A stretch of DNA of 64,000 nt from Ophiodon elongatus (GCA_016806645.1 JACSYO010000098.1:124001-188000); one strand, 5' to 3'. Shown: positions 1 through 11,551, numbered from the stretch's first letter. The notes: generated by a model from the letters alone, not told the origin. Made by a program: numbers and translations.

Positions 1-1534
1 TAAACTAAAATAAGAATAGAAAGAAAAATATAACCAACACAAGAGTATTTGGAGACCACAATTATAAGGTATAGTGGTGTTGTTAAAGAGACACTTGTGT
101 GATAGTGGTAATAACTGCAAAGTCAAAAAGTCTATGTAACAGTCTACACCAGATTGAAGTGGCTGTACGTGATATAAAAAAAATTGTCACTTGACAATAA
201 AATTAAAAAGTGACAGTGTAAAAGTGTTTTCTCATCTTGATGAATCTCCAAAGAATTATAAGCTGACTCTACAGACTGTGACAACCCACTGACTACATGC
301 TCAGTAGCAAGCAGCAGACACACCCAGTTAGAGTTAGCTGGTGAACATAGTGGAGCATCTACGAGATATTTCCCTCAGAAGTTGGCTGAGAGCCAAATTG
401 AGCCAACAGAGAGTGAATATTGGACATTCTTCATAATTTACCATGCGCACCAGGGCTACAGCCTAAAAACTAAATATAATCAAGAAATACATGTTCATAT
501 ATTATTATAGATTAAACTACCTAGTTGTAAATAAAGTAAAATGAGCATAATGAAAATATAATGATAATTATAATGTAATATATATTATTCTGAAATTGAA
601 CAATCTACTTTTGGTGGCCTCCTTTAAGTATGTGTGGATGCTAATACTTTTGTACTTTGCTCGAATATTTTGAATATTTTGAATGCAGAACTTGTAACAG
701 ACTGTAGTATTGATACTCTTACTTAAAGGCCCAGTGTGTAAATACCCCTCCGCTCACTCCTCCCTTCCAAGTGTGTCGGAGAACTACAGTGGCCTTCAAG
801 TAAGGATAGGTGTCTTTAGTATTTTATTACTACTAGGATCTACTCATCAATACTCTGTTATTCCTCATGTCTAAGTAATTGCTTTTAAAAACATGTATAT
901 CATTTTAAAAATGAATAAATTCAGAATAGGATTAGAATTTATTCATATTCTAAATATCTTTTCTAGAGCAGAGCAGTAATGTTTACAACAACAAAGTCAC
1001 CACATAAAGTCATTAATATCTAAGTGGAAACACTTGAATAAATACTATCACTAAAATGATAACATTATTGAGTGAAGTTTATAAAGAATGAAGAACGCAG
1101 ACATCAGTCATTCCTCCTGTCCTCTGTCCTTCACCCTCTGCTGATTGACTGCCTGCCTATAACTCTGGTAGAGAAGGAGGAGCTACTTTGTCTCAGCTAG
1201 CAGAGACGTTTACAAGAACAAACTAAGCTATAGATTAAACTACAGACAGACTGCTTTTGTTTTAGCTTGTTTGTTAAAAAATAGCTTGAAGCCGAGCCGG
1301 CATGATGTGCTTGTGTAAACATAGCAGCAGTGGATGAGAGACTGCGGACAGATCAGAAGGAATTAGGTTTCGCTTTTGTGTATGCTTGTTGAACAGGTGT
1401 ATTGATAAAGTATTGGCTTTTTACTCACAAATGTTTTATTGCACTTACAGTAACGAGCATAGTTGTCATTAACTCTAGTAATCTTCACTTCGCCTGGTTT
1501 ACTTCAGTGTTTCCACCGCGGCCTCTCTGCTATC

Positions 1535-1597
<63 letters not shown>

Positions 1598-2463
1598 GAC
1601 TGATAGCAGAGGAGATGCAAGCTGCAGCATGATAATATATTACACCAAAACATTAAAGTACCTTTCAAATGAGCCTAACTAAACTAATGAAATATGCACT
1701 GCTAAAGGAGGACCAGAAAATGCAAGCTGAATAATGATAAAATTGTAGAACACAGCTATCTTGTCACAAAAACAGGAAAAGGAAAAACAGTACTTTCTGT
1801 CACAGGTGCCACCCACATATTAGTTGAATACAGTTGAATAACAGGAAAAGAGAATGTATATACATATTGAGTAGCCCTTGAATTCTATATTAGATTCTAT
1901 AATATATTCTATATTAAATTGTATGTGTGGTCCTGTTTCCAGATCATGAAAACCCAATAAAGAAGATGTATAAGAGGAAATAATATGCAAACATCTTTAA
2001 GGTGCCACACAAAAAAAAATAAAAAATCCACATGTTGCTGTGGCAACATTTCCACTATAACGTCCAGCCTAAGATTACAGAGAAATTCCACAGGGTGAAC
2101 TGGAAAGAGTGGTTCTGCTGAATGCTGATCAATATCTGCATATTTTTATCTTATTCTATTAAAAACACATTTTCTTTGTTGGAAACTGTTTCGCAGTTTG
2201 AGGGGTTCAAACGTTGGCAATCCCTAATTGTGTCGGGATATTTAGGATATGTCTTTGATCATCACTTTTGTATCTCAATATTAATGAATGCACACAGAGG
2301 CATAAAAAAAATAAAATAAATAAGTACACAGTATACAACAGCCGCAGGCTAATACAGGAACACGCACGGTTAAAACAACTTCCCTGTTGGATAAAGACTG
2401 AGATGTTTCCTGAGCGAAATCTTCATGAGTTATGATACCATCCATTGTGTTTTTCTCTTTTAG
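1..2463 (+). other. celf1 intron with degenerate dispersed repeat
   Basis: AT-rich, with no recognisable coding sequence. From about 725 (aaaggcccagtgtgtaaat) to about 1620 it looks like a degenerate fish dispersed repeat, recognised from that opening phrase; a (GT)26 microsatellite sits inside. Weak ORFs here have no family features. Confidence 0.45.
1539..1590. repeat. (GT)n microsatellite
   Basis: About 26 uninterrupted GT units followed by a short AT run, in the upstream celf1 intron. Confidence 0.97.
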
Positions 2464-2543
2464 GTTGTGCATTCGTGACATTCACAGCTCGACAAATGGC
2501 CCAATCAGCCATCAAATCCATGCACCAGTCCCAAACCATGGAG
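2464..2543 (+). CDS. celf1: celf1 exon: RRM2 second half
   Basis: 80-nt exon starting with two bases that complete a split Gly codon after an acceptor in tttctcttttag; donor GAG|gtgaac. It encodes RNP1 of RRM2 followed by the RQMAQSAIKSMHQSQTME helix. It is the first CELF1 exon in the window; the preceding 2.46 kb is intron. Confidence 0.93.
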
Positions 2544-5500
2544 GTGAACTTCCAATTTACACTAAAAACAATGTGATGTTGTAAAATTGTGACCCTGATT
2601 TCAAGATTAGTGGATTATAGTGTTTCTGCTATTACAAAGAAAACTGGTTTAAAGCAGCAGAGCTTCTTTTAAATAATCTCTATTATTTAATTTGCTCTTC
2701 AGTTTAAAGTGAATGACATTTTCATCATTATTTATATCAGTACACCAAGCTGTCAGTGTAATAAACGTTTACTGTCCGTGTTTAGGGCTGTTCCTCGCCT
2801 ATTGTGGTGAAGTTTGCAGACACTCAGAAGGACAAGGAGCAGAAGCGTATGGCCCAACAGCTGCAGCAGCAGATGCAGCAGCTCAGTGCTGCTTCCATGT
2901 GGGGAAATCTCACTGGGCTTAACAGCCTGGGGCCACAGTACCTAGCAGTGAGTGTCTGTCTATAGGGCCTGTGTGTGTTTATGCAAAATGAAATTTCCCC
3001 AGTTTATACTTCTCTGTCACTTCCACTTTAGCATGCTGTTTCTCATATCTCCTGGTTTTAGCTCTACTTACAGTTGCTGCAGCAGTCAGCCTCAACGGGG
3101 AATGCACTCAGCAACCTGCACCCTGTTTCAGGTACGCACACACACTCACACATACACACACCTTAACAGGCATTCCACCATGAAATATCATGCAGTCATG
3201 TATGTTTACGATTTGAATATGTGTATCTGTATTGTTGGCTGAAAAATAATCAAGCTCATAGCTTCTAAGTTTGGAAAAGGGTCATGTCATCCCTCTGGAT
3301 GTCCAGCCTCAAACCCCTACTGCCAGCCAACTCCAGGGGAGAACACATGTACTGTTTTTATATACAATAGTGGTCAGAAGACGAGGTGGGTGGAGTCTTG
3401 AACTTAACCGTGTGTATGTCTGTCAGGTCTTAATGCCATGCAGAACCTGGCTGCTTTAGCAGCAGCAGCAACTGCCACACAGGCCACGCCCACAGGCTCC
3501 AGCGCCATGACAACATCTAGTAGCCCACTCAGTGCACTAACAAGCTCAGGTAAAAAAATTACAACTACAGTACTGTTTCATAGCTAAGCTACATGCAGGA
3601 GGGCTTAGTGGTATGGTGACATCCTTGTGAGTCAGTCTCTCATGGTTAAACACCTGCACATTTATATATAACTATATATCAACTATATAATGTACATTTA
3701 TATATAACCATATATCAACTATATTATATATATACATAAACTTTTGACAAAGCTGCCAGGTATCGACAACAATTTCTTATCAAACATTCATTCTTCAAAA
3801 TATTCTCAGATTTTCTATTTGATGATTTCTTGTGATGGACACCTTGTCTAATGTTTTCCAGTTGAGTTTATCACTATATTAACCCTAAATGTTCCATGAT
3901 CAGGCTCCTCCCCCAACTCCAACAGCAACTCCTCAGTGAACCCCATGGCTTCTTTGGGGGCCCTGCAGTCTCTGGCTGCTAGTGCTGGAGCTGGCCTCAA
4001 CATGGGCTCCCTGGCAGGTACTAACCTTCAGCTGGACCTGTACATTTCCACTGATAAGATTACTGTGAGGCAGTATACTTGGTGTAAATCTTTGTCGTAA
4101 AGATTTACAGAGCAGACAAAGTTGTCTTGTCAATCTAATGTAGTGTGTTGATGTTAGCTTCCTGTAACTGCCATTGGGCAACACCAAAAAACCATACAGA
4201 GCCATAAAGAGTTCAACATCAGTGTGAGTGATACGATCTTACCTTTCTACCCATGTAACTGTGACGCAGGCATGGCAGCACTGAATGGCAGCCTTGGCTC
4301 CGGAGGCCTGTCCAATGGATCAGGAAACACCATGGAGGCACTGAGCCAGGCCTACTCAGGCATCCAGCAGTATGCTGCTGCTGCCCTCCCCAGCCTGTAC
4401 AACCAGAGCCTGCTGTCTCAGCAGAGCGTCTCGGCTGCAGGCAGCCAAAAGGAAGGTGGGTTTTGTAGGCTGAGATCAGAAAAAAGGAGATGACATGGGG
4501 ACAGTTCAGATGAAACGACAGGTTAAAGGGCTGTAAAGAGAGCAGGAGGAGCTGGGGGATATTTACTATATAGAGCATGCTTCTAAGTGTTCTTTTCCTT
4601 TCTGAGATGTCCTTTCCTCTGAAGCGTCACCTTAAGCAACTATTAATGATGATCACAGCTGGATAATTAAGTTATGACTTACTGTAGCCCATTACCTGTT
4701 TAACAAACACCTGCACATGAAAAACAACCTGCATTCTGTATTTAAATTGTGTCCTGCTTAAAGGCACAGGATTCATTTCTGCTGCAAGAATGTGTTTGTA
4801 TTATTTATTCATTATTTGCCTCTGTATTTAATAATATTCTGATTTTTAAATCATTATTTAATAACCCAGAAAATTACTATGATGTATTTCAAACACTGGA
4901 AATTATTTATTAGGCTGAATATTAAGGGGAAATTTTAAATTATGTAAATCATATTAAACCCAACGCTCAGGAATTATCAGCCTCACACGACTGAATAGAA
5001 ATCAAGGTAAATTATGTAAAAAGGAATTCTGGCTGACAGACTCTCTTGCTCTCTCTGACTTTATTTTGAGCCATAATAAAAGTTAATGCGAGGAAAAAAA
5101 CAGATGAGCTTGGTCAAGATGTTTGTGTGCTGTGTCTTGACCTCAACTTCTGCTAAGAATTCTGTCTTGTTTTAAATCTGCTGCGTCAGCGAGCAACAGC
5201 CGCAGCTCCGGTAAGACGTTATCACCTTCTCTTTGACATGGGGTCTGATACACAGTTTACACTTTAAAACAAGCTCCAGTCCATAACTGAAGGCTTGTCC
5301 TGGTTTGTGTGTTAGACCTCCTATATACTATACTATGTATATGCTGTAAAAAATGTATTATAATTTATGTCTTATATGATACTACAGCACCCCTCAAGGG
5401 CCACCTCCTTGGTGGAAACAATATGAATGTGGAGATTCAGATTGGCAGTCCGTGCACATGGCTTCAACTTTGTAACCTCGTTCCCACAGGCTGTGACTGA

Positions 5501-8500
5501 TGGGGAGGGCAAAAATACATATATAATTTGCATCGTCAAATTCACTTTTTCTATTTGCTGACAATTACTCCAGAGGTCTGTCTGTCCGGTTTTGTGAACG
5601 CGATATCTCAGGAAAATCGAAAGGGAATTGCTTCAACTTTGACACAAACGTCCACCTGCACTCAAGGTTGATCTGATTAGAATCTGCTGGTCAAATGTCA
5701 CCGTGACCTCACAAAACAGGTCTGTCCCTAACTGAATGAGCGATGAAGTTACACAATTGGTTGGTCAAGTGAAACTAACAATAATAATACTTAAATAATG
5801 AAGCAGCAACTTGTGTGAAAACAACTTTCCTGTAACATGTCAACATAACTGAAGGTAGACTTTATACAGTAACCTGCTTATGTAGAAAATCTGCTCAGTA
5901 ACTAAAATATCAGCAGCCACTATTAGGACTGTACTGTGTCCATGTTTTACAGAGTAAGACACAGATTAATCCCCCTTTAATTCTTCAGACCATTATTGCC
6001 ATAATTATGCTGTAAAATATTTGTCAAATTACAGATTATCTGTTTGATACCCTTTCAAATACGGGAGAGAATATTGTATAATTCTTTTTTACCCTTCTAC
6101 ATGCATGAAATCAAATAAGGCAAAATTTGGAGGAATTCCACTCAAAATATGAGTGGGGTGGAGAAAGAATATTTAACTGTGTGTATAAAATGATCGAAGA
6201 GGCGCTGGATTATTTACACAATATTATAACATTTATTTTTTAAAGATATAGGTTACATTTGTCGGTTGGTATTTCAACACCACATTCAAACTGGGCTCTC
6301 CTAAGGGAGAGGGAACAGGCCTGCCTCCCCTCTGCTTGTGTGTATGCTTTGGTCAAATGTACACACCGTTAGCAGCACACACCAGCCTCTCTGCACACAG
6401 CAGAGGAGAGAGACGGACAGGGATGTAACAACTGTTCTCATCCGTCAAATACGACCGATTCATCTTCCACGTTTTTGTGGTGGACACTCAAATGAATCGC
6501 ATCCAAGTGACTATGCAACGGTCAGAGCTAGTGACGTAGTATTGAATATCGAGAGAGGATGGGTCCAACTAACACAGGACTTTCAACCAAGAGACCGTTG
6601 TTCGACGCCTCGTGTCCCAAAGTTTTGCTGACGTTTTTCTTAAACCCAATTTAGTGGTTTTGTTGCTCTAACCTAACTTTTGCTTAAAAAATGCACAATT
6701 TGCATCCCTGTACAAGAAACCACAAACAGGGATACTGTGTTCTCAGAGGGCGGGGCCTCTGCAGATACAGAGGAAACACGCTCCTCGTGTGTCATAAACG
6801 TTGTTTTACAGGAAATTCCTGCATATTTTACCTTTTTAATATCACGGTTATCGTCAAGACAGGTATATTGTGACAGACCCGGATGGTTTAGCAATCCGTG
6901 TGCTCGGTTTACCAATCTGCATGCACAGATCAAACTGTCAAATCTGCTGACACAGATTTCTACATCACTTATGAACTTCTTGAGTCCTGGGGGGAAGAAT
7001 TACATGAATTTATTGAGTAATCTGTGCAAATTTGACTGTTTAATGTTTTACGTTTGATTGATTGGTAAAACGGATGAATTGATTGGCAGGTCCAGAAGGT
7101 GCCAACCTGTTCATTTACCACCTGCCCCAGGAATTTGGAGACCAGGACCTGCTCCAGATGTTTATGCCCTTTGGAAATGTCATCTCTGCTAAAGTCTTCA
7201 TTGACAAACAGACAAACCTCAGCAAGTGTTTTGGTGAGTTCATATAAGCCACTATTTAGAAGCCATTTTATGATCAATGAAATATTTAAATCAGGTCCCC
7301 CATAATCTTCTTGTATAAACTTTCAAGTTGGAAAGTGTGCAGTTGGAGAGTATTAGTCTACTCAGCGAGTACCAGTATCAGCTGTGCATGTTCATTGGTC
7401 ACATTACTATAATTACAGCTGTTACTATCCATTATTATTCTATTATATCCACTGCTGCTGTTATTGTTGTCATCATAATTTTTTCCATTATTATTCTGCT
7501 ATTATTAGTGCTACTACTGCTATCATTACTGAATCATTTCTGTAATATGCATTGATTGTGTTGTAACTCTGTTATGTTGTTCATTCAGTACACACTTCTG
7601 TCCATCCTGATAGAGGATCCCTCCTCTGTTGCTCTCTCTGAGGTTTCTTCCTTTTGTGGGGGTGGGGGAGTGCCTGTTCCGAAGGACAGAGGATTTCATA
7701 CAGATTGTAAAGCCCTCTGGGGCAAATTTTTTATTTGGGCTGTACAAATATATTACAATAAATAAAATGTTACATTTTTAGTGACCAACAATATCACAGC
7801 TAACAGGCTTCAGCAGTCTTAAGCTAGACAAATCAAGTGAGTATCCTCCAAACTTACTGTCTTTCTAGTCCTAAATTCCTTTATTTTCGTTTCTCACGAC
7901 AATGTTCCTGTGTTGGGACCGTACTGAAAAGGCTGTACTTTGGATTTTAGTACTCTTCATTACAGTAACTCAGATGTCTGGAGCCTCATACTGTATTAAG
8001 ATCAACTAAAGTTAGGATAAGGTTTTTGCACACAACAAGGTCTGTGGATTTTGTCCTCTAAAGTAATCAGAGCACACAATGCCAAATATGACCACTTTCT
8101 GACGAGCAATATAGAAATTAAAAGGCTATCTTTTAAACATGAGTCCAGTGCAACGCTCACTCCACATTAAACGCATCAGGTCTACACAACATCATCTCCA
8201 GCAAAAACTTCACAGAAATAATGGGGAAAAACGGCATCACTGATTGTTTTAACCACATTTTCTTTGGTCTAACTCAGCTAACACAGAATCCGTCAGCACG
8301 TCCTTCCCTACCAAGCCTGTTTGTAGCCGTGACCCACAATCTTATCTTCACTTGTTCAACTGATTTGTGCAGTTTTAGCAGTGTTGGGCGAGCTAAAGAA
8401 GTGAAGCTTTATTTAATAGAGAATTAAATAAGGCTTCACTTCTTTGGGCTCGGTCAGGGTTCCTGATGGCCTGGCGGCCCATCTGTGCAATTATAGGGGG

Positions 8501-8752
8501 AAACACTGGACGTAAAAAAAATCTGAAGCTATCCTTTTGTTGGGAGGACTGGAGAGAATCTGACATCTTTGTGAATAATGTGGGGATGTGTTTTAAGTGG
8601 TCTTCTGTTGCATTTCTCCCCCAGGCTTTGTGAGCTATGACAACCCTGTGTCATCACAGGCAGCCATCCAGTCAATGAATGGGTTCCAGATTGGTATGAA
8701 GAGGCTGAAGGTGCAGCTGAAGCGCTCAAAGAATGACAGCAAGCCTTACTGA
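2464..8752 (+). CDS. celf1: CELF1 (CUGBP/Elav-like RNA-binding protein), 3' nine exons, 5'-partial
   Basis: Spliced CDS of 342 codons including stop: 2464-2543, 2786-2947, 3062-3131, 3427-3549, 3904-4017, 4270-4455, 5190-5210 (optional microexon), 7090-7233 and 8625-8752. Every junction is GT-AG and the phases agree. The product is an RNA-binding regulator of splicing and mRNA decay in nucleus and cytoplasm that recognises GU-rich RNA (family knowledge). Seen here: RRM2 from its RNP1 (GCAFVTF) onward, the QLQQQMQQ stretch, the Ala/Ser/Asn-rich divergent linker, and RRM3 with RNP2 (LFIYHL) and RNP1 (KCFGFVSY) ending in NDSKPY. RRM1 and the first half of RRM2 must lie upstream of the window. 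The linker (GLNAMQNLAALAAAA, SSSPLSALTSSGSSPNSNS) fits CELF1 better than CELF2; CELF2 is the main alternative. Confidence 0.93.
2786..2947 (+). CDS. celf1: celf1 exon: end of RRM2 and Gln-rich linker start
   Basis: 162-nt, phase-0 exon. It encodes GCSSPIVVKFADTQKDKEQ, the C-terminal edge of RRM2, then KRMAQQLQQQMQQ and LTGLNSLGPQYLA. Acceptor tgtttag|GGC, donor GCA|gtgagt. Confidence 0.93.
3062..3131 (+). CDS. celf1: celf1 exon: linker LYLQLLQQ
   Basis: 70-nt exon encoding LYLQLLQQSASTGNALSNLH and the start of the next Gly codon. Donor TCAG|gtacgc is followed at once by a CA-rich tract (about 3137-3163). Confidence 0.92.
3427..3549 (+). CDS. celf1: celf1 exon: Ala-rich linker
   Basis: 123-nt exon encoding GLNAMQNLAALAAAA, then a Thr/Ala-rich stretch and SSSPLSALTSS. 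This is part of the divergent domain between RRM2 and RRM3. Acceptor tctgtcag, donor CAG|gtaaaa. Confidence 0.92.
3661..3733. repeat. AT-rich tandem duplication
   Basis: Two near-identical copies of an AT-rich unit of about 38-40 bp (tttatatataacTatatatcaa...) in the celf1 intron between 3549 and 3904. Confidence 0.7.
3904..4017 (+). CDS. celf1: celf1 exon: Ser/Asn-rich linker
   Basis: 114-nt exon encoding GSSPNSNSNSSVNPMASLGA and the following Leu/Ala/Gly-rich stretch ending MGSLAG. Acceptor gatcag, donor GCAG|gtacta. Confidence 0.92.
4270..4455 (+). CDS. celf1: celf1 exon: linker preceding RRM3
   Basis: 186-nt exon encoding MAALNGSLGSGGLSNGSGNT, the conserved AYSGIQQYAAAALPSLYNQ and AAGSQKE. 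Donor GAAG|gtgggt. It ends in phase 1, so it can join either the microexon at 5190 or the RRM3 exon at 7090 without a frameshift. Confidence 0.93.
5190..5210 (+). CDS. celf1: celf1 21-nt candidate microexon
   Basis: A 21-nt segment is flanked by a consensus acceptor (TGCTGCGTCAG) and a strong donor (G|GTAAGA). It starts and ends in the same phase as its neighbours, so inclusion inserts seven residues (ASNSRSS) just before the GPEG that opens RRM3. UGC motifs lie immediately upstream of the acceptor, as in neural microexons activated by SRRM4/nSR100 (known for that class). Exon status is inferred; a chance match cannot be excluded. Confidence 0.62.
5570..5745 (+). mobile_element. Degenerate dispersed repeat in celf1 intron
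   Basis: The run from gaacgcgatatctcagga through cacaaacgtccac to ccgtgacctcacaaaac resembles a widespread fish intergenic repeat. No coding capacity. Identified by recalled phrase only, so boundaries are uncertain. The rest of the 5211-7089 intron shows nothing identifiable. Confidence 0.45.
7090..7233 (+). CDS. celf1: celf1 exon: RRM3 first half
   Basis: 144-nt exon encoding PEGANLFIYHLPQEFGDQDL through FIDKQTNLSKCF. It carries RNP2 and the start of RNP1, which the next intron splits at Gly. Acceptor ttggcag, donor TTTG|gtgagt. Confidence 0.95.
7330..7765 (+). mobile_element. SINE-like dispersed repeat, + orientation
   Basis: In the celf1 intron between 7233 and 8625. It is the same family as 63490-63781 (opposite orientation) and 59585-59745 (5' part only). 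Shared blocks include gcattgattgtgttgtaact, cttctgtccatcct, tctctgaggtttcttcc and gattgtaaagccctctg, ending in an A-rich tail (aataaataaa). The tail suggests retroposition. Functional class is uncertain. Confidence 0.7.
8395..8445. repeat. Short hairpin, 22-bp arms
   Basis: Arms 8395-8416 and 8424-8445 are inverted copies with one mismatch and a 7-nt loop. It is 180 bp upstream of the last celf1 coding exon, so it could form a stem in the pre-mRNA. Confidence 0.85.
8625..8752 (+). CDS. celf1: celf1 terminal coding exon: RRM3 end and stop
   Basis: 128-nt coding part encoding GFVSYDNPVSSQAAIQSMNG, then GMKRLKVQLKRSKNDSKPY, and a TGA stop at 8750-8752. Acceptor tctcccccag. The C-terminus matches the near-invariant CELF1/2 ending. 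Confidence 0.95.
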
Positions 8753-10660
8753 AGGTGCTGAGGCACCGCAGACTTGGTTAGGCAGGGTGATGTTATGGTA
8801 AGTTGAGTATGAATAACCCAGACCGGTCCACTCAGAAACCTATCTATGCATTACAGGGTGATGTCTGCTGTGCTGCCTCTTCTGGTCATTATACCTTGTC
8901 CAGGCAACAAGTCACATGAAGCTACATGCAAGAGTTTTCAGGCTGGACTGGGTTCTCCCTGTGTTATGTTGTGGTTCATGCACTTTGTTTTCCTTTTGAA
9001 ACAAATGAGAGAAACAGGTGTATTTTCATTTAAGTTGAAATGTTATCAGTTTGCTGTGTACTGTGTGCTGTGTACATAATACACAAATGAGTTGATTGTT
9101 AGTATATGTTGCACATTGACAGTCAGGTCAGATAGGTGCCAAATCGATCTGTTTCTACTTCCTGTTCCCCTTCCCCCCCTCTTCCACCCAGACGCAGCAT
9201 AGCGCTCCTGAAATAAGGCAGCAGATAGAGCCACGTTTGATTAGTAAACTGAAATTATGAACAGGTTTTCTTTTACATTATCACAAACCAAAATGGGTGG
9301 GTTTCCCCAACATTTGTATTCGATATCTGTATTATCCTTTGAAACAGGTATCGTATGTGATATACACAGAAATTAGTTGTCAGGTTCAAAGTAAGGTACG
9401 GCATAGAAGCTTCCATCATTCATAAGGAGGAGCCCCACTTCAACATGCACATGCCATTCATACATTTGTCTTTGGTCTCCGTTTATAAACTGTGTTTGTG
9501 TTGTGCAGGCAGAGTCTAGATCAGTGGCTGTTGTGACGTTAGAGTAAACCTGTTGATGCTGTGAACATCTTCTTCCTGTTCTGTGGGGTTTCCACTGAAC
9601 CCGTAACGGTTGCTCTGTTAACTATTCTCTTCTGAGCTCTGGGGTCTGACAGGACTGCCCCCTGTTTCTGAGGTCCATCTGAGAATGACACATTCATGAA
9701 TGGTTATGGTACATGGAATTGCATATAGCTCAAAGTGACACTACATGCCAACATTCACTCATTGACACACTCATTAATACACTGATGGCAGAGGGCGCCA
9801 TACAAGGTGCCAAGCTGCACATGAGGATCTACTCCAAATGCTCATTCCCATGTGGCCTCTGGTGGATGGTGACATATTTGCATGTGGGTTGTGTTGTTTT
9901 CAGACATTGGCTGGTATTGATTTCTGAATGACATGGATGTAATACCTTTGTCAAGTAGTCGGCTCATTGCATTTACTCTGTTTTTCTTTATCAGGGGGTA
10001 AAACTGATGCAGTTGAAATTGCATGTAAATATAGACTTTTCTCGAGGACTGAACACAGCATGTTTTAGTGGCGCTCCTCCTGTGCTGTTGCACTCTGAGT
10101 GACAGGTCAGAGGTCGGGCCTATGTTTTATAAAAAAAAAATCATCCACATCCCTCAGTTACTGTCCTACTAGCTAGCAGCTAGCTAATCTATAGAGGGCT
10201 ACACCACTGTGTCTCTCACTGAATCTCTTCTGTGATTGGATAATTCATATCAATGTCAAATTGCTCAAGGCAACTTGTTAGTTGCTGAGACTGGCAAGAC
10301 ATTTTTTTTTTTTTTTTTAAGTAGGAACCGAGACAATTGTTGAGATGTATATTTAAACTATTATGCCTTTTCTATTTTTATATAGGTTTTATACTTCCCC
10401 TGTGTGTTGGGGAACTATTTATTGCCTTAATTATTTATCTGAATTGAAATTATTTTGAAAGACAAATGTAAAGTCCAACAATTCCATTTGATCTCCTGGT
10501 GTGTGTGCTCTCCTTGCCTGTTTTGTGTTGTTTCCTTTTGGTGACATGTACTTTGTGTCATTGTGGCATGGACTGTGTGTGTAGGATCCATCAGTGCTGC
10601 TACAGACTTCATAGAACCCCCTCTCTGTCATACATGCCTTCATCCAAATAAAATACTCAT
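8753..10660 (+). other. celf1: celf1 3' UTR (putative), with possible 3'UTR intron
   Basis: Non-coding, AT-rich DNA directly downstream of the celf1 stop. AATAAA at about 10648 is the first plausible polyadenylation signal; another at about 12433 would give a longer UTR. A consensus donor (ATG|GTAAGT, exon end 8797) lies 45 nt after the stop, with a possible acceptor ending at 9508 (tgttgtgcag). About 9745-9820 resembles an antisense fragment of the SINE described below. UTR extent is inferred. Confidence 0.5.
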
Positions 10661-11138
10661 TTTCCAAAAACACAGGAAGCATAATTTATTCTAAAAGTGA
10701 ATTCTAACATGTTTCCATGGGTCCTGTCTTTCTATGTGTGTTGTCAACAGTTTTACACCAGGCAAAGTCCTGGACAAATTAGCTAGTATCTCGCAGTACT
10801 AGAATTAGTTTTGAAAGTCACCATGTTTTGTGTAATATTGTCCCATTTACTCATTATGTCAGCACTGGAACTTGTTTGGTATATAGTATATACTATATAC
10901 CAAAGCATGAATATGAATCAGGGACTTTGTAGTCACAACTGATCCAGATGTTGTCATTTAAGACCTCTCTCTCGCTTTCTCTCTCGTGGAGAGTCCGGTT
11001 GTTTAAAAGTGACCTCCAGAAATCTGAAACTAAAATGATTAGCTGTGATGTTACGATGTGATGAAAATGCAGAACTACTGGTATGGTGCTTCATTTAAAG
11101 AAGCATTTGAAGTAGTAGTATGGAACATTTCACTATAT

Positions 11139-11278
11139 ATACTGATCTGTTTTAATCAATTATTATGCAGTGTTAACTGGATAATACTTGTGTGTGTGTG
11201 TGTGTATATATCACTATGTATATGATAGTTTAAATGCCAGTTAACACTGCATAATAATTGATTAAAACAGATCAGTAT
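11139..11278. repeat. Perfect 42-bp inverted repeat (fold-back)
   Basis: Arms 11139-11180 and 11237-11278 are exact reverse complements over 42 bp, enclosing a 56-bp spacer with a (GT)n run and AT-rich DNA. It could be a small fold-back/MITE element or, if transcribed in a long celf1 3' UTR, a long perfect RNA stem. Confidence 0.95.
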
Positions 11279-11492
11279 GAAATAAGAAGTCCTTATTCCA
11301 GTAGCACTCTCCATATGTGATTAACTTTGTTTAGGTAGCATGCTGGCCTGGTGTGACCTGCATGTTGTCACTGGTTCTGTGCAGGCTTTTTATTTCGCTG
11401 TCTTGTGTGTGTTACTGTTGTCATCCACCTCAGTTCCTGGTAGCATGTGGTTCGTCCTCACTGTGTCCCTGCTACTGACTGTTGAGTGTGTT

Positions 11493-11515
11493 CACACACA
11501 CACGCACACACGCAC

Positions 11516-11549
<34 letters not shown>
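11493..11549. repeat. CA/CG-interrupted (CA)n microsatellite
   Basis: CA repeat with several cacg interruptions in its first half, then an uninterrupted run. Confidence 0.95.

Positions 11550-11551
<2 letters not shown>

Noticed and set aside
2464..8752. celf2 instead of celf1
   Set aside because: The linker between RRM2 and RRM3 reads more like CELF1 (Ser/Asn-rich SSSPLSALTSSGSSPNSNS, LGALQSLAA) than the CELF2 equivalent. RRM3 alone cannot separate them.
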